Both the position numbers and the translations under genes were made by a program. Below, one piece after another: positions 37,126 through 49,320 of a stretch of DNA of 64,000 nucleotides. This DNA comes from Centropus unirufus (Eukaryota > Chordata > Aves > Cuculiformes > Centropidae), in the NCBI GenBank assembly GCA_013397695.1, contig VYZI01000018.1, positions 697,642-761,641 of the forward strand, given 5' to 3'. Within the stretch, counting starts at the first letter, position 1; each line of letters begins with the position of its first letter. The notes beneath the pieces are model-generated. The model did not search any database. It was not told the DNA's origin and saw nothing but the letters and a program-made list of their open reading frames with translations.

Positions 37126-40100
37126 TACATGTCAGTGTACCTGGATATTTAATATCTACTTCATTCCTGCAGCTTTTTATTACATTAGTATAGTGAAAAA
37201 TTCAACAGGCTTTCATTGAAATGGCAAATTGACTTACTGCTGGGAAAAAAAAAAAAGGATAACATGGGTTTTATTAGCATTTTTAGAAGTGCAACAGATT
37301 TAAGTTGACTTAATTTTTGCATATTCTTTTTTTAAAAATACATACAAAAATGCATACTAAGATTCTTCTGTTTCTTACTTATCACTTCTTATATCACTCC
37401 TATGTATGAACTGCTGCATGGTTCCTTTAAGATGGGGAGAAAAGTTCCAAGACAAAAAAAACTTGATTAGAATAACACCTGTACAGAGTGTACATGATCC
37501 TTTAGGGCAGATTCTTTACTTCCACAAAAGGATTGGCATGGAAAGATAGCAGTAATAGTATAATCTCTAGCAATGAATGTAAACAGTACTTCAATATTAG
37601 GTTAGATTAAAGCAATCAGTCCCATAAAAGAGATATTCCTTAACTTTTAGAAAGTATTCTGTACTTTTCTAAGAAAAACAGAAAAATATAGGTACCTATT
37701 TCAATTAAAAAAATAAATTTCTTTTTATACATGTTTTTTCACATATATTTTTATAATAGTTAATCTTGTAAAAAATTGTTAATTACCAAATGACTTTAAA
37801 AATATTTTTAACATGGACTGCTGTTATTGGTGTAAGACTTCTGCTTGGTCCTTGATTAAATTATGCTGTGAAAAAAATGGGTGGTCATGCAGAAAGGTAT
37901 ATAAACCCATTTTTTTTTTTTAAGATGGTTAAAACCCGATGTGCAACTGCTTTTGCTGTAGTAAGCCACTGATACAGATTTCAGAATTAGTAGACATAAG
38001 AACCAAGGCCATAAACCTGTCAGTGATGCCCTTATTACTTCTGGGGTCAAATCAGAATACCTAGCTCCAAGACCATCTCAATTTCATGTAGATCTTGTGG
38101 CTAAAGCCAAAGGCCATAACAAATGTTTTGGTGGGGTTTTTTTCCCTCTTAACTCCTCTGGTAACCTGAGATGATTTTTTCTTAAGTTGAACAGAAACTG
38201 AAGTAATTCTACACTTGCAATGTACACCTTGCCCATCAAATGAAAGGTATAGAAAGCAACATCATTCCAAAAACCTTAGAGTGCTGAATCTGGGCCAAAT
38301 AATTCATTTATGTTTAAGCACCTAAACGCAATATAATGGTAGATGTGGGTTAACTCTAGCAAATGACAGAAATGGCTTTCTTTTGCAGGCCAGGAAAACA
38401 TGCTTAAACTGAAAAAGGTAAACTAAGTGAACTTGAAAAAAGGCTAAATAGTATGGTTCATTGTCTTTTTCAATTTGTGTTAGTCATGAAGTGACTTCAG
38501 TATATTCAGTTTTAAACCTTTATTTTAGTCACTAGTGTATCTATATCAAATTGAAATATGTTTAAGAAAAAATATTTTAATTCTGCCTAATATGATTTTT
38601 GTTCAGAAGTAAAATTTTGTATCAGATATAAAAATAAACCAAGTTTAGGGTTGCTCAGATAATTTATTTAGCAGATCCATGACTCCAGAATTAATCCTGC
38701 ATAGTATGCTGAGACACCACTGGAGGAATAGCAACTTCTAAGAGTTAAACCCAAACCAAACCCTTGGGAAGCATTGCACTTGGTGGAGGACATTAAGTCC
38801 ACGTGTGACTGGACAGTGTAAGGCTTGCCTTTTACTCAAAAATGATGCTCAAAGCAAAAGATCAGAGTATTGTACATTTGAGGTAAAGATAAATATGTCT
38901 ATGAAGGCTTTCAGAAGGTAAAAGCACAAGTCTGACTAATTGTTCATGATTTTATAAATAAAGAATATTTCTATATCCTCAGATTTCATATCTGATAATG
39001 GCAATTTATCATTTTGTCATTGGAACATCAGACATTTATTTATTTGACAGGAACAGTAGAACTCTTGCTCATGCTGTCTTTTTTGCACAGCTTCTTTATT
39101 ACAGTAGGCTGCCATGTCTCCTTTTACATTTATATAACACTTAGTTTCAGGTCTACCTATAGGATGCTAAGAACAGGGAACAATAAGACTTCAACAAGTA
39201 AAAATGTAAAGTTTGATTAATTTCTGCCAGTGTTACAGGTGGGATCCAGGTGACTATAGAAATGGGTATAAGTCTGACTGTTGCTCAGCCCCACTGCGCT
39301 ATGGGACTGATTCCCTATACCACAAATAAGACTTCAAATGTAATATGTTGTCTGTTTCAGGGTGCACCTCTTAAAAATTTAAGTGCATTGAAGTTGGTAG
39401 TGCATAACCAGAAGGCCCTGTGGATATCAAATTGCTTGGTTGTCCAGCACATCAAAACCAAAAATTGTTTGGAAAATGAAGTGTGACTTAAAACAAAATC
39501 GGTTTTCCCATTTTTGGAAGCATTCAGCAGATAAAAAAAGTAAAACTAGTTTAAACATTAAATTGCTTAAATTTAAAGCATGGACTTTGGTAAATTAAAA
39601 ATATGATCAGGGGACTTGTCAAAGCAACCACGTGTCTTGGTGTTGAAAAGCTTGTATTTCAATGTCAGAATGCTTTTGAGGATTTTGCACTTTTGTTTTC
39701 TTGAAATAAATACTATGGACAACTTAGAAGTGAAGTGATTTAGCTGAAAGGTTTTAGTGCAGATGAGTCTGCATTTTTTTTTTCTCCCAAAGATATTCCC
39801 GTTGCTCTTAAGACCAGTCTGTTATTGGAACAGTGGCCCTTTTCTGTATCACAAAGGACCAAGACTTAACAATTCCTACCATGCTTTCCATCAGCTGGTG
39901 TTGCTGGCAAAGCCCTTGCAGTAAACCCAACGCCTGGAGCCAGCAGGTGGCATCTGAATTGTAGGGTGGCTTCAGTGTGACCAAGGACTGTCAAATATCT
40001 TGCAGAAAATACTTCCTCCTGGAAGTTAGAGACTAAAAAGCATCAAGGGATCCAAATTACTTGGAATTTTATTGCAATATTTGAATTCTGTCATTCTGCA

Positions 40101-41001
40101 CACACACAGATCTGCTGTTTCCTGAGAGTTTAGAGAACCCATACTTTTATGAGAAAGGATTCAAAGTCTCTTCTGACTTGAATAATTATAGCATAAAAGT
40201 AATGTATCTATGTTTCAAAATAGGCCACATGAAAAACTCTTTTTCCCTTTACTTCTTTCCTCCTGAATGTGTCTCCTAAGTCAGGAGAAGGAAGGAGCTC
40301 TCTTCCCAGTAGGCAACCTGGGAGCATTTGGACAGGAGGGATTTTCCTGGTATAAGACTTCCACAATCCTGGATGACCCCACCTGACACTGTATCCTCAA
40401 GTCTTTGTGGCTGGAGATACTGTAGCATCAGGCTCCCCCAACTCTACAAGAAGATTCCATAATGCACGAATATTAGAGAGGGAATCTCTGTTATAATCTC
40501 TAGTAATTAAAATATTCAATATTACATTAAAAATTACTGCATCCGTGAAAAAAAGTTTTTAAAACCTATGATATCTTTTCAGATTTTATTACCTTGATTT
40601 TGTGTAATTCAAACCACCAGTATGCTACTTTTAAGGCTGATATGTTTTTTATTTTAAGTATGTTTGTAAATTTAGGACCAAATTTAAATTGCTAACACCA
40701 AAGCATCAATTGCCATATAGAAGATTTTATAGCATATAAATATGTAAAACTGAAATGCAGGGCCTATTTTGAACATTTTATTTTTTGGCAGGAGTAGAGA
40801 TTGATACAGATGTAAGCTGCTTTAGCAAGTATTGTCTCAATCCCTTGACTGACTGCAGTGAAGGAGCAGCCCTATTGTTTCCTTTTCAAAGTGAACTCAC
40901 ACAAAGTGAAATTGTGGAACTGCTACTATACCATTAACTCCACTGTATTTCTCTTGAAACTGGAATTTTTCTTTATTTTTAGGTTCTTCACACTTTTGCT
41001 G
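37126..41001. other. Noncoding stretch with homopolymer runs
   Basis: Strongly AT-rich sequence with an A12 run at 37245-37256 and a T run at about 37910-37921. The part from 40260 to 40440 is somewhat GC-richer. No gene or recognised repeat. Confidence 0.7.
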
Positions 41002-41049
41002 GATAGCTTGTATGATAGCTTGTATGATAGTATGTAAGATAGCTTGTAC
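41002..41049 (+). repeat. 12-bp tandem repeat, four copies, each with GATA
   Basis: Four head-to-tail units of exactly 12 bases start at 41002, 41014, 41026 and 41038. Units 1 and 2 are identical (GATAGCTTGTAT), unit 3 is GATAGTATGTAA and unit 4 is GATAGCTTGTAC. Each unit starts with GATA, and the last three fit the WGATAR consensus of GATA transcription factors. It may be a recent minisatellite seed with no function, or a small array of GATA sites at near-helical spacing. Confidence 0.85.
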
Positions 41050-44000
41050 TGAAAAAACACAAAGTGCACTTCATACCCTACTTCCAAGTGTCACCCTTAG
41101 GTGATCACTTGGGGACCTGGGAGTGCTAGTACAAGGAACCAGGGTGGCCCAGGTAGCCAGCTTATTGTCCACTGAATGGGATGGAGAAGCGTGCTCCCCC
41201 TTGGTGCCAGCTGTCAGCCTGGGCTGGGGATGAGTATATTGATTCCTGAGCTTTTCTAACATTTACTTTGCCTCTCAAAGCATAGGGCAAAGCTGGTTAA
41301 GATACTTTACAGCCTGTAAAGTGGATTGCATTCTGCATGCACCGGCTCTGAGCTTGAAAGCAGGACAAGCCTCATTGCTTTTAAAGGTTCTCATCATGCA
41401 GGATTCTGGGACAATGGCTCTGTGGGGGAAACTGCTCTGTGTTTGGCAATGCAAAGGGCATAAAGTAAGAATGGGATGTATTTCAAAGAGGCTTCTGCCT
41501 AATGTTTATTTGAAACCCACAGGCTGACTTAATCAAAGAAGAAAAAGTGAATGGAATAGGTTCAGTGTGCTTGGAGTAAGTAAATAACTATTGGTTTTCT
41601 GACAAGATCACACTTGATGGCCAAAACGATTGAATAGGAGCAGAATAAAGAAACTGGCTTGATTAATTAAACTTCAGAAGTGTCTTACGCATCACTGTTG
41701 GGGAGTCGAGTCAAGGTGGGCAGGCTGAGCTGCTGCTCTGTTCTTCAAAGGGTGGGAACCTCATTTGAGAGGAGATTGTAAATGCCCTCAGCACATTCCT
41801 TGTCTAAAGGAACATTAAATCTAGTAAGGGATAAGCTTAAGAAACTGATAAACAAAGCACATTTTTCTATAATTATTCTTTTGATTATCAGTTATGTCAC
41901 ATATTAAAGCTAATAACTTATGCTGTAATCTGATATAATGCAAGCAGCTCAATCAAGGTCTCGGAGCTGCTTGAGTCAGAGTCATGGCCAGAGTCTGGGA
42001 GCTGCAGCTACCGGCTGCTCTTACCCCTAGATAGAGCCTATTTTGGGAAATGTAATGTACTGCCTCTGCTCCCTCCTTTCCTTTCAACTATACAGCTCTC
42101 AGGAGAATTTTTTTCAAAGGCAGTTGTTTCATTCCTTATAAAAAAAAAAGGAAAAACTTTTAAATCTAATGATTTTGTGAGATATTTTTTCATATTTCTC
42201 ATCCAGTCCTCCTTTGCAATATTGACAGCCAACTTTACGTTTAAAAAAAAAATGTGTAGCTTATGTTATAATCCAAGGAAATGCCAGGGGTGTGAAAGCA
42301 GAGCTTCTTAAATTAGTGCCCTGAAAAATAAAAGACAAATTTATAATAGGTATTTTTAATAAAACCACAGTTTTCTGAAGCTAGTATCTTATTTTGGTCC
42401 TCTCTGCCATAATGAAAAATTTCATTTCATACTGAAATGCATTGAAGAAATTGTATTTCTTGGCTTTCATTTCTGCGCTGTTACCAATGCAGACACACTT
42501 TGCAGTGTGGTAAACATCAATGTTAAGAAGAGTAAGATTAATATTCTGTTTATTCTCTGTAAATGTACACAGTTTAATTAATATAATTCACTGGGGAACA
42601 GTCTTTGACTTTGAACTTTGCTTTTTAAGACCAAACTATAAAAAAATCCCTTAAATTCACTGTTCCTGGATCATCTGATCTACTCAGATCTCTTGTTTCC
42701 TGGTAGTCCAGAAGAAAATATGACAAGGTCAGAAAAGGTCTGCTGCATGGTAGGCCTGGATACACTGTTGGAAGTTCTCACAATACTTGTGTACTGGAAC
42801 ATCAGCAAATTACTGTCTGTCACACTAGGAAAGAGGCATTGGTTTTCTATTTCTTACATCTCTAAATCGTCCTCAAGCTGCTCTGATCTGCAGCGTATCT
42901 GCCTTTACTTTGGAGTAAAGTGGAAACACTTCACCCACAGCAGCACAGCATCCCTTGTCCAAAACAGCCCATACCCTTATGAAGAGGACACATGGGTCTC
43001 TGAGCCACCTCCTCTCTGCTTTGCAGTTTGTGGTGATGAGGGAGGAGAGTTCTTTCCTTTGGCCTCTTGCTGAAGCTCAGTGAGGGTGAAACCGCCAGAC
43101 TTTTTGTATATTGTCTTCTGTATGTTGCACCGGTTTGATGTAGGAATCCTAAAATTTCTTAAACAAGACTCAGCCTGTGTTATCCTATGTTCCCTTCTAC
43201 CCATTAAACATGTAAATCTATTCCAATAGCTGGATTTATATAGTTCAGGGGTCCAAACAACAGGTAATCATGCAAGCAGCTGAGGTGACAGCACCTGCAA
43301 CCTCCTGCCCCCAGGGCAGCTGCTCCTTGCCCTCTGCAACACTTGCACTTTCTATTCTCCACATCTCTTATTCCTTGTCCATTGTCCCTTATAGAGAGAA
43401 GCAACAACATCTTTAGGAGCAGACGTCTTTTTTTCCTTCAAGTGTGCTGTGAGGCACAGCTCCTGCAGTGGTTATTAAGGAAGTAGCCCGGGCACCCCTT
43501 GTAGAGCTGGGGTTTGAGGCTGGTGTACCCAATGTAGCATGGTGTAGGTTCTTGCAGGCACACCAGCCCTGGCACTTTCCTGAAAATTGTTTTGCAAATA
43601 CCAACCCAAGCTCATAATTTTATTTTGTTTTCTGCATGCTTCTTCTCTTGTTTCTCTGACAAGAGGAGCGTGTTGTTTCGCACATTATTTCAGACAGAAG
43701 TTTCAGTGGTGTTGTATAAATATAATTACAGTTAGAAAAATAGAAATAAGAAATGCTGCGTGCAACCAAGTTAATGGTGCTATAAAATCTGAATACATTC
43801 CTGGTTTTCTAATGTTTCAGCTGAAAATGTGATATCAAATTATTTTATTTATCTTCATGCTTAAAGTGTGTATAAAAATTAAAAGCCACTGCTCTTTAGA
43901 AGCAAATATCAGTCCGCTTTATCTTCCTGATGTACTGTAAACTGCACACACAGAGGAGGTTAGTAGCTGAATGGGGGATGATTATGAAGATGAATGAGTG

Positions 44001-44371
44001 GCCGGGAGACAGAGTCAGTTTAATGAGCTGAGCAGTAAGGAGGCTGTAATTTTTATAGATTAGCACTGAACTTGTCACTTACTGGCTGATACGACAACTT
44101 AGTTTCAGAATTACAGTATGTCAGAAACAAGTTCAACAAGCTCAAAACCAGTGGCAATCTGGTTATCTCCCACGTAAGCCAAATTACAAGAGTAGTTCTG
44201 TTCTGCTGGATGCATATTGCTTCTTCCCACATTTTAACTGTCACAGGTAATGAGCGGAACCCAGAAGTGTGTGTGACTAGTCATATGTCAGGTGGGTTTT
44301 AGTATTTTTTTTCCTGCACCCTGATGTGCTGGCAGAGCCTCCAGGCATCCTCTGGTCCCCAGGCTGTCTTC
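41050..44371. other. Noncoding stretch, no gene seen
   Basis: Mixed composition. The segment 41090-41240 is GC-richer, and a plus-strand frame of 126 codons lies at 42693-43073, but neither has a recognisable domain or convincing splice borders. No repeat family was recognised. Confidence 0.65.
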
Positions 44372-44389
44372 TGCTGAGTCAGCTCAGCA
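44372..44389. promoter_or_regulatory. Maf recognition element-like palindrome
   Basis: TGCTGAGTCAGC at 44372-44383 matches the TRE-type Maf recognition element in twelve of thirteen positions and contains the AP-1 core TGAGTCA. It continues as TCAGCA, so the whole 18 bases are flanked by the inverted half-sites TGCTGA and TCAGCA. Large and small Maf, Nrf and AP-1 factors bind this type of site. One site alone does not prove an enhancer. Confidence 0.4.
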
Positions 44390-46020
44390 TATCAGCAGAT
44401 TTCTGTTCCCATGGAAGTGGACAATGTGGGGAGGGAAGTGGTGAATTCCCAGGACCACCGATTTCCTAGAGGAACTGTTGAAGATACAGTATTTTCTTTT
44501 ATTATCATTTTTTCGGGGGCCCTTATGCCTAGTTTTTGTCTCTTAATACATCTACTCATCTCTGTGCAGGTATCAGGGCTTGTGGTCTTTGGTTGCTCAG
44601 TAGGAGCTCCCAGTCCAACAGGCTGACGGTGGATTCCCTTTCCCTGAACTGCTGGACTTGGAGGCAGAGAAAGCTTGTAATCCTTTGGTCTGTTACTGAC
44701 AACTACTTGTCCCAGCATACCCAAGAAACCCATGCTTCCCAGCATCACTGGGCATGTAATGTCTTAATTGACCCTTGGAGATGGGCACTGCTGTAGGTGT
44801 GTTCTCACCACAGGTCTGCGAGGCAAGAAGCTGGTTCCCATTAAGGAAGGCAGCAGCAGAACAAACACCTAGGCTTATTGTTTTTTACAAACTGAGCTGA
44901 AGCCATGAGCCCCCAGTCTGGCACCATTCCCAGAAGTGTTATTTTACAAGCATGATGCTTTTGATAACAGCACTGCTCCTGGAGTAGTGTACATGGGAAA
45001 ATTACTGTTTCACAAGCAGATGACAGTGTTGATTTCTCTCCCTTATAATTCATTCAGGTTGCAGGTTGATTTGTTGGAAGGATGGTTTTGGTTTTAGACA
45101 ACGATAGCACAGGAAAGGGGTAGGGTAGTATTAATTTAGATTTATTAATATAAAGTCTATCTAATTCTGTAGATGGCTCTTGCAGACAGCTGTAGACAGA
45201 ACTGTTGTGTCTCAACTTGTTTTTGAGGGACCTTAATTTGACTTTGAGCCAAGCTCTGGGCAAGAAATGTGCCCTAGTTCTCTGTTCTGGCAGTATTTCA
45301 CTTGGAGATTGCTTTATAAAAAGATGCATGTTAGCAGTGGGGGTTTTTTCATGTACTATGCTAAGACCTTCCTACTGCTGTCTATTCTCAAGCTCTTCTG
45401 CTGGGTGGTTAGGTTTTCCAGTGAACACACACTTTGTTCCAAAAGCTGAATTTTCTCCTGATATTTACGCTGTACTAGTGCAGAAAAGCAGTGAAATCCA
45501 GTTAATGCAAACATTGGTTTTCCTTTCCTCAGCCACTCACCTGCTATTTTGCCCTAGGAATTATTTCTACCCTCTGTATCTTTTCAACCCATAAAATCAG
45601 AGCAACTATATCTGCCTTTGTGCAGTCCCCTGAGTGTTTTTAACCACTGCAGGATATTATATAGGCATTACTACTACTATGCATTTTAGAAGTAAATAAC
45701 TTGTAGTAAATAGCAGTAACTCAGTAAAACTATTTTTAAAATAATGTTATCCCCCTTATAAATGAGTTTCTTGATCAAACAGTTTTGCCATAGATTCTGG
45801 CAGCCAAAGGCAGGTAGGGCTGACTCAAATCCTTCCATGCTTTCCCCTATACCAACCCCATCTCCTCATCCCATCTTCTGCTTCTGGATTATGCTCTCAG
45901 GAGGAACAGGTACTTATGAACACGCAGATATGACTGCATGGATCTTTAAGACTTCTTGCCAGCACATGAAGGCAGAGCTTTTATTTATTTATTTAAAATA
46001 ATTTTCCCGTGCACTTTCTG
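44390..46020. other. Noncoding stretch, no gene seen
   Basis: Overlapping short frames lie on both strands, including one of 129 codons on the plus strand at 45205-45594. They are cysteine-, leucine- and serine-rich and carry no known motif. No splice-bounded exon or repeat was recognised. Confidence 0.65.
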
Positions 46021-46376
46021 AGCATTAGTTAAGTAAAAATGTTAATCTGTCAGAAAAGGAACAGATGAGTCAGTGATATTCTTTTGTGTAATCTTGTCTT
46101 TTTAAATGTAAGTGCCTATTTTATAAATGACCCAATTGAAAAAAAGAAATAACACACTGACCTTTTAAAACCACTGTATGCCAGACCTTCTTAAGAGATT
46201 TGGCACTGACATTTTATCATAATGGAAGATTCATTAAGGTCAGTGATAAAATTGCTGCAATAAATACAGAAGAATTAAGAGCTCATCAGCATTACCACAG
46301 CGTAATGCTCGGTGGATTGAATTATGTACTTAGAAAGATGAATCTGTGGCAATTGACAGGCTTCAGGAGGAAAGCT
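46021..46376. promoter_or_regulatory. Enhancer-like conserved-looking block (tentative)
   Basis: A repeat-free block with many developmental factor-like cores: ATGAGTCAGTGA (AP-1-like), several TCATAA/TTCATTAAG and ATAAAATTG elements, and CAGCGTAATGC with a retained CpG. It lacks simple repeats apart from a short A tract and carries no recognisable protein. The mixture of AT-rich cores and balanced sequence resembles known conserved enhancers, but conservation cannot be seen from one genome. Confidence 0.25.
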
Positions 46377-46409
46377 GTATGTGCGCATAGACATGTGCAT
46401 GCGCATGTG
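46377..46409. repeat. Alternating purine-pyrimidine tract
   Basis: Bases 46377-46389 and 46391-46409 alternate strictly between purine and pyrimidine, with GTGCGCAT and GTGCATGCGCATGTG stretches and only one break at 46390. Such tracts can adopt left-handed Z-DNA under supercoiling. It may only be an eroded CA-type microsatellite. Confidence 0.55.
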
Positions 46410-46889
46410 AGAGAGAAGGCAGAGGAGTGGGGGGACAAAAAGTGAATGTAAGAAAGCAAAAGATTTCTTTTACTCATTTTGTAGTCCTTTAACATTCAGA
46501 CCAGTCATGACAAATAGTATAATGATACTCCTATTCATTGCTTTGTAATCAATGTTTCTTGTGGTAAATGCTGTGGTATGACTGGGTATCTGTCCTGCTC
46601 TCCTCCCCTTGCAGAGTACATACTGTCTTTAAGCCATATTTAGTGCAAACAGCAGTATTGATTGTGACTGATGAAGCAGTGTGAGAGGGTCAAACCTTTA
46701 CCTGCCCCCTGGAGTAATCAGGCTGCAGTTTGTAAAAGTGTAACAGAAGAAATATTAAAAATGAAAAAATGCACTAAGTGGCTGTGAGATGTGTTCCCAG
46801 CTGTTCAGTACATCTATTCTGTAATATGGAGCATCAATCTAATTCTCTGCACAGCGTAGGAGCACGGCAAGTCAAACACCTCCAATAGG

Positions 46890-47115
46890 CAGTCCTCCCC
46901 AGCAAGATACAATGTTCAATTTAAAGAAAGATTGAAGAACATCAGTCTTCCCTTAAAACAATTTGTACAGAATAAATTTGGCAGTTGCCAGCTATTCCCA
47001 CCGAGGGAAACTGATAATAGGACAGAGAAAATCATGTAACATGATTTAAGATTCCCAGAATGGGATTACTGTTGGTAATAAAACAGGAGGGAAGCAGGAG
47101 AGAGAAAACCTGACA
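46890..47115. promoter_or_regulatory. Enhancer-like block with small hairpin (tentative)
   Basis: This block is repeat-free and has balanced AT-rich sequence without long frames. It contains a perfect 8-bp stem, AAATCATG and CATGATTT, at 47029-47047 around a TAA loop, and a TTCCCACCGAGGGAAA dyad-like stretch at about 46995-47010. The look is of a conserved noncoding element, which is a guess without alignment. Confidence 0.2.
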
Positions 47116-48481
47116 TTAAGCTTGATGTTAATTCAGAATGCTCTCAGACCCCTGGAAATTCGCTGGGGTTGTGGGTGCTGGTACCTTTCAGCATCAGGAC
47201 TTGATCTAAATGTAGATTCAGAAAACTCCAAGTGATACTGTGAGGTGCAAGTTCATTTGAAAACCTGCCCCTTAGGGCTTATATATATCCTATATAATCA
47301 TCCTACACCGAAAACTGGTGTCAGCTACCTGAACTAGTGCCACATGGCTTGCCTTTTTCTTCCCTTTTGGCAAAAAGATTTACAGGACTATCTTAGCTGC
47401 ATAATAAAAAAACTTCAGGGAAGCTTAAAACTAGATTCTGCTGCAGGTTACTCCACGCATACAACCTGGGGCAGATTGACTGAGAATTTCTTCTAAGAGC
47501 ATTTCTTCTAGGCTGCTTATACCCGGTGGCAGCTCATGTTACTTATTTGCTGTGTAGTTAAAGGTAAAAGTCACTCTGAGACTGCTTGCTTCATCTCATG
47601 AAAGTGCAACCCAGAAGATGTAGTGTAGGAAATGTTGAGTGCTGAAATTTACTTCAGGACCCAGGTAGCTTTAGTTGCCCTTATGCAATTATTACTTAGA
47701 CAATGTAGTTTATAAGCCAGAGATGCTCATCTGAAAATTCAATGTCATCTGCCCTAGGGTGTGCTACAGTGTCCTTCTCCATTCAGTGACCATTTTAGTC
47801 AACCTCTATATTTCTGGAAAATATTCATTATTATATATTACAGATTGGGCTTATCAAAGTCTCACAGGTACCATGTAAGTCATAATAGGCTTGAGCTTTG
47901 AAATTTGGTATGTCTGCACCAAGAAAAAGAAGGATGTATCCTAAGAGGATTGTGACTTTCTGGGATGAAGTTATCTTTGCTATGGCCTATTCTTATGTGA
48001 GTAGAACTGCAAAACAAAGGATAATATTTTTTAACATGCTGAAGTGACCCGAGGTTCCATGTTTGATTTTCAGCAGTTACTTGAGATACTCATGCTCTTA
48101 TATGCTTTAGCCTTTCAACTCTGATCAAGTTTAAAAGGAGCAAACAGGAGAAGGAAGAGTTCTAACGAAAGACACTATCTTGACTAATGCTGCTCTTATC
48201 TTTTCTAAGTCCTGGCAGTGCTAAAATGCTGAGTTAAATGGGCAAGTCATGGTAAGATAGGGTGCTGATTTCATTTCCATCCTCCTCAGGGTGGAGGATG
48301 ACTATCATCCCTTTATACTTTGTGTCACGGAGTCCACCTTGACCAGATGCCCATTTCTGTGGTCCAGGCAGAAGTCCAGATGCCACCTGATTTGGCTTTT
48401 GCTGCTATGAAGGTCTTATTACCATGTACTAATACATAAAAGGTATCTACCAGGGGGTGAAAACTTCCTTTGTATGAGGAG
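47116..48481. other. Noncoding stretch, no gene seen
   Basis: AT-rich sequence with no gene or recognised repeat. A TATATATCCTATATAAT patch near 47281-47298 is the only compositional oddity. Confidence 0.7.
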
Positions 48482-48741
48482 TCACACAGAAAAGACAAGG
48501 AGTATTTGGTATAAATTGCTCCTGGGGACATTCCAATTAGGTTTCAGAAGAAAAGTTTTCACCATGAGAACAGTTAAACATTGGAGTAATCTCCTCAGGG
48601 AAGTGGTAGATTCCTGTACGCTTGACACTTTTAAAGCTCAGCTTGACAGAGTTCTAGGCCATCCCATTTAAACTGTATATCACCTAAAAGGTTGGACCAC
48701 TTGATCCCTGAGGTCCCTTCCAACCTGGTATTCTATGATGC
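48482..48741 (+). mobile_element. Old CR1 LINE 3'-end fragment
   Basis: This is a diverged copy of the CR1 3' region. Recognisable blocks in order are TATAAATTGCTCCTGGGGACA, TTTTCACCATGAGAACAGT, ACATTGGAGTAATCTCCTCA with GGGAAGTGGT, then GAGGTCCCTTCCAACCTGG and a terminal TTCTATGATG. The short open frame of about 65 codons inside it (48474-48671) is a by-product of the repeat and is no gene. It covers the part that is missing from the other CR1 copy in this window, and it looks older, with many substitutions. Confidence 0.85.
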
Positions 48742-49320
48742 CATTATTATTCTTCAGATAAGCCTACAAATATAAAATGTTTATAAGAGTTCCAGCCACT
48801 CCTTTATTTGCAACAGGCAAGCGACAGCAGAATTAAAGGGCTGATGTTCTCTAGGGATCACCTGGTACAGTGATCTCTGCTGCAATGATGATGGCTGCTT
48901 CTTTCACCACACTTCTCTTGATGGGAAAACCAGGGTGAGTCCTGCCCAAGAGCCAGAATTTTCCTGAGTAGTTCTGAAACCACCCTCGGAGACCCTATCC
49001 CATGCCTTCAGCCACTGATTTTCTGAATTGTGTTGTCAAACAACTTTTTTGCTACAGCCATAACAAGACCTTTTTAATAACAAAATGAGCATTGATTCGT
49101 TCCAAATGTTAATATTTAGAAGGACAGGCAGTAAATCTCCTCTGGATCCTCCTGGAGAAAGATATTGGCTATTACCTCATGTTGTTTCCTGCAGCTACTC
49201 TTTCCTCCATGAAGATCCGTATTTTATTGTCCCTGAGACAGATACCACGCAGCCTCTGTTACCCTCCATCCTCCACATAATGTCATTTAAACGACACTGG
49301 CATTCCCAAAAGACTGAAGC
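48742..49320. other. Noncoding stretch, no gene seen
   Basis: Mixed composition downstream of the CR1 fragment. A plus-strand frame of 79 codons (49085-49324) has no known motif and no good splice borders. Confidence 0.65.

Noticed and set aside
39340..39486. Acceptor-like TTTCAG followed by an open frame
   Set aside because: No good donor follows and the peptide is unrecognised; the site is common in T-rich DNA.
42693..43073. 126-codon plus-strand frame
   Set aside because: No recognisable domain, no supporting donor or acceptor pair and no codon pattern that stands out.
45205..45594. Longest open frame in the window, 129 codons, plus strand
   Set aside because: Composition is cysteine/leucine/serine-rich without domain motifs, an overlapping second frame is equally open, and the length is expected by chance in 64 kb.
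48474..48671. 65-codon plus-strand frame
   Set aside because: It lies inside the CR1 3' fragment and is a by-product of the repeat.
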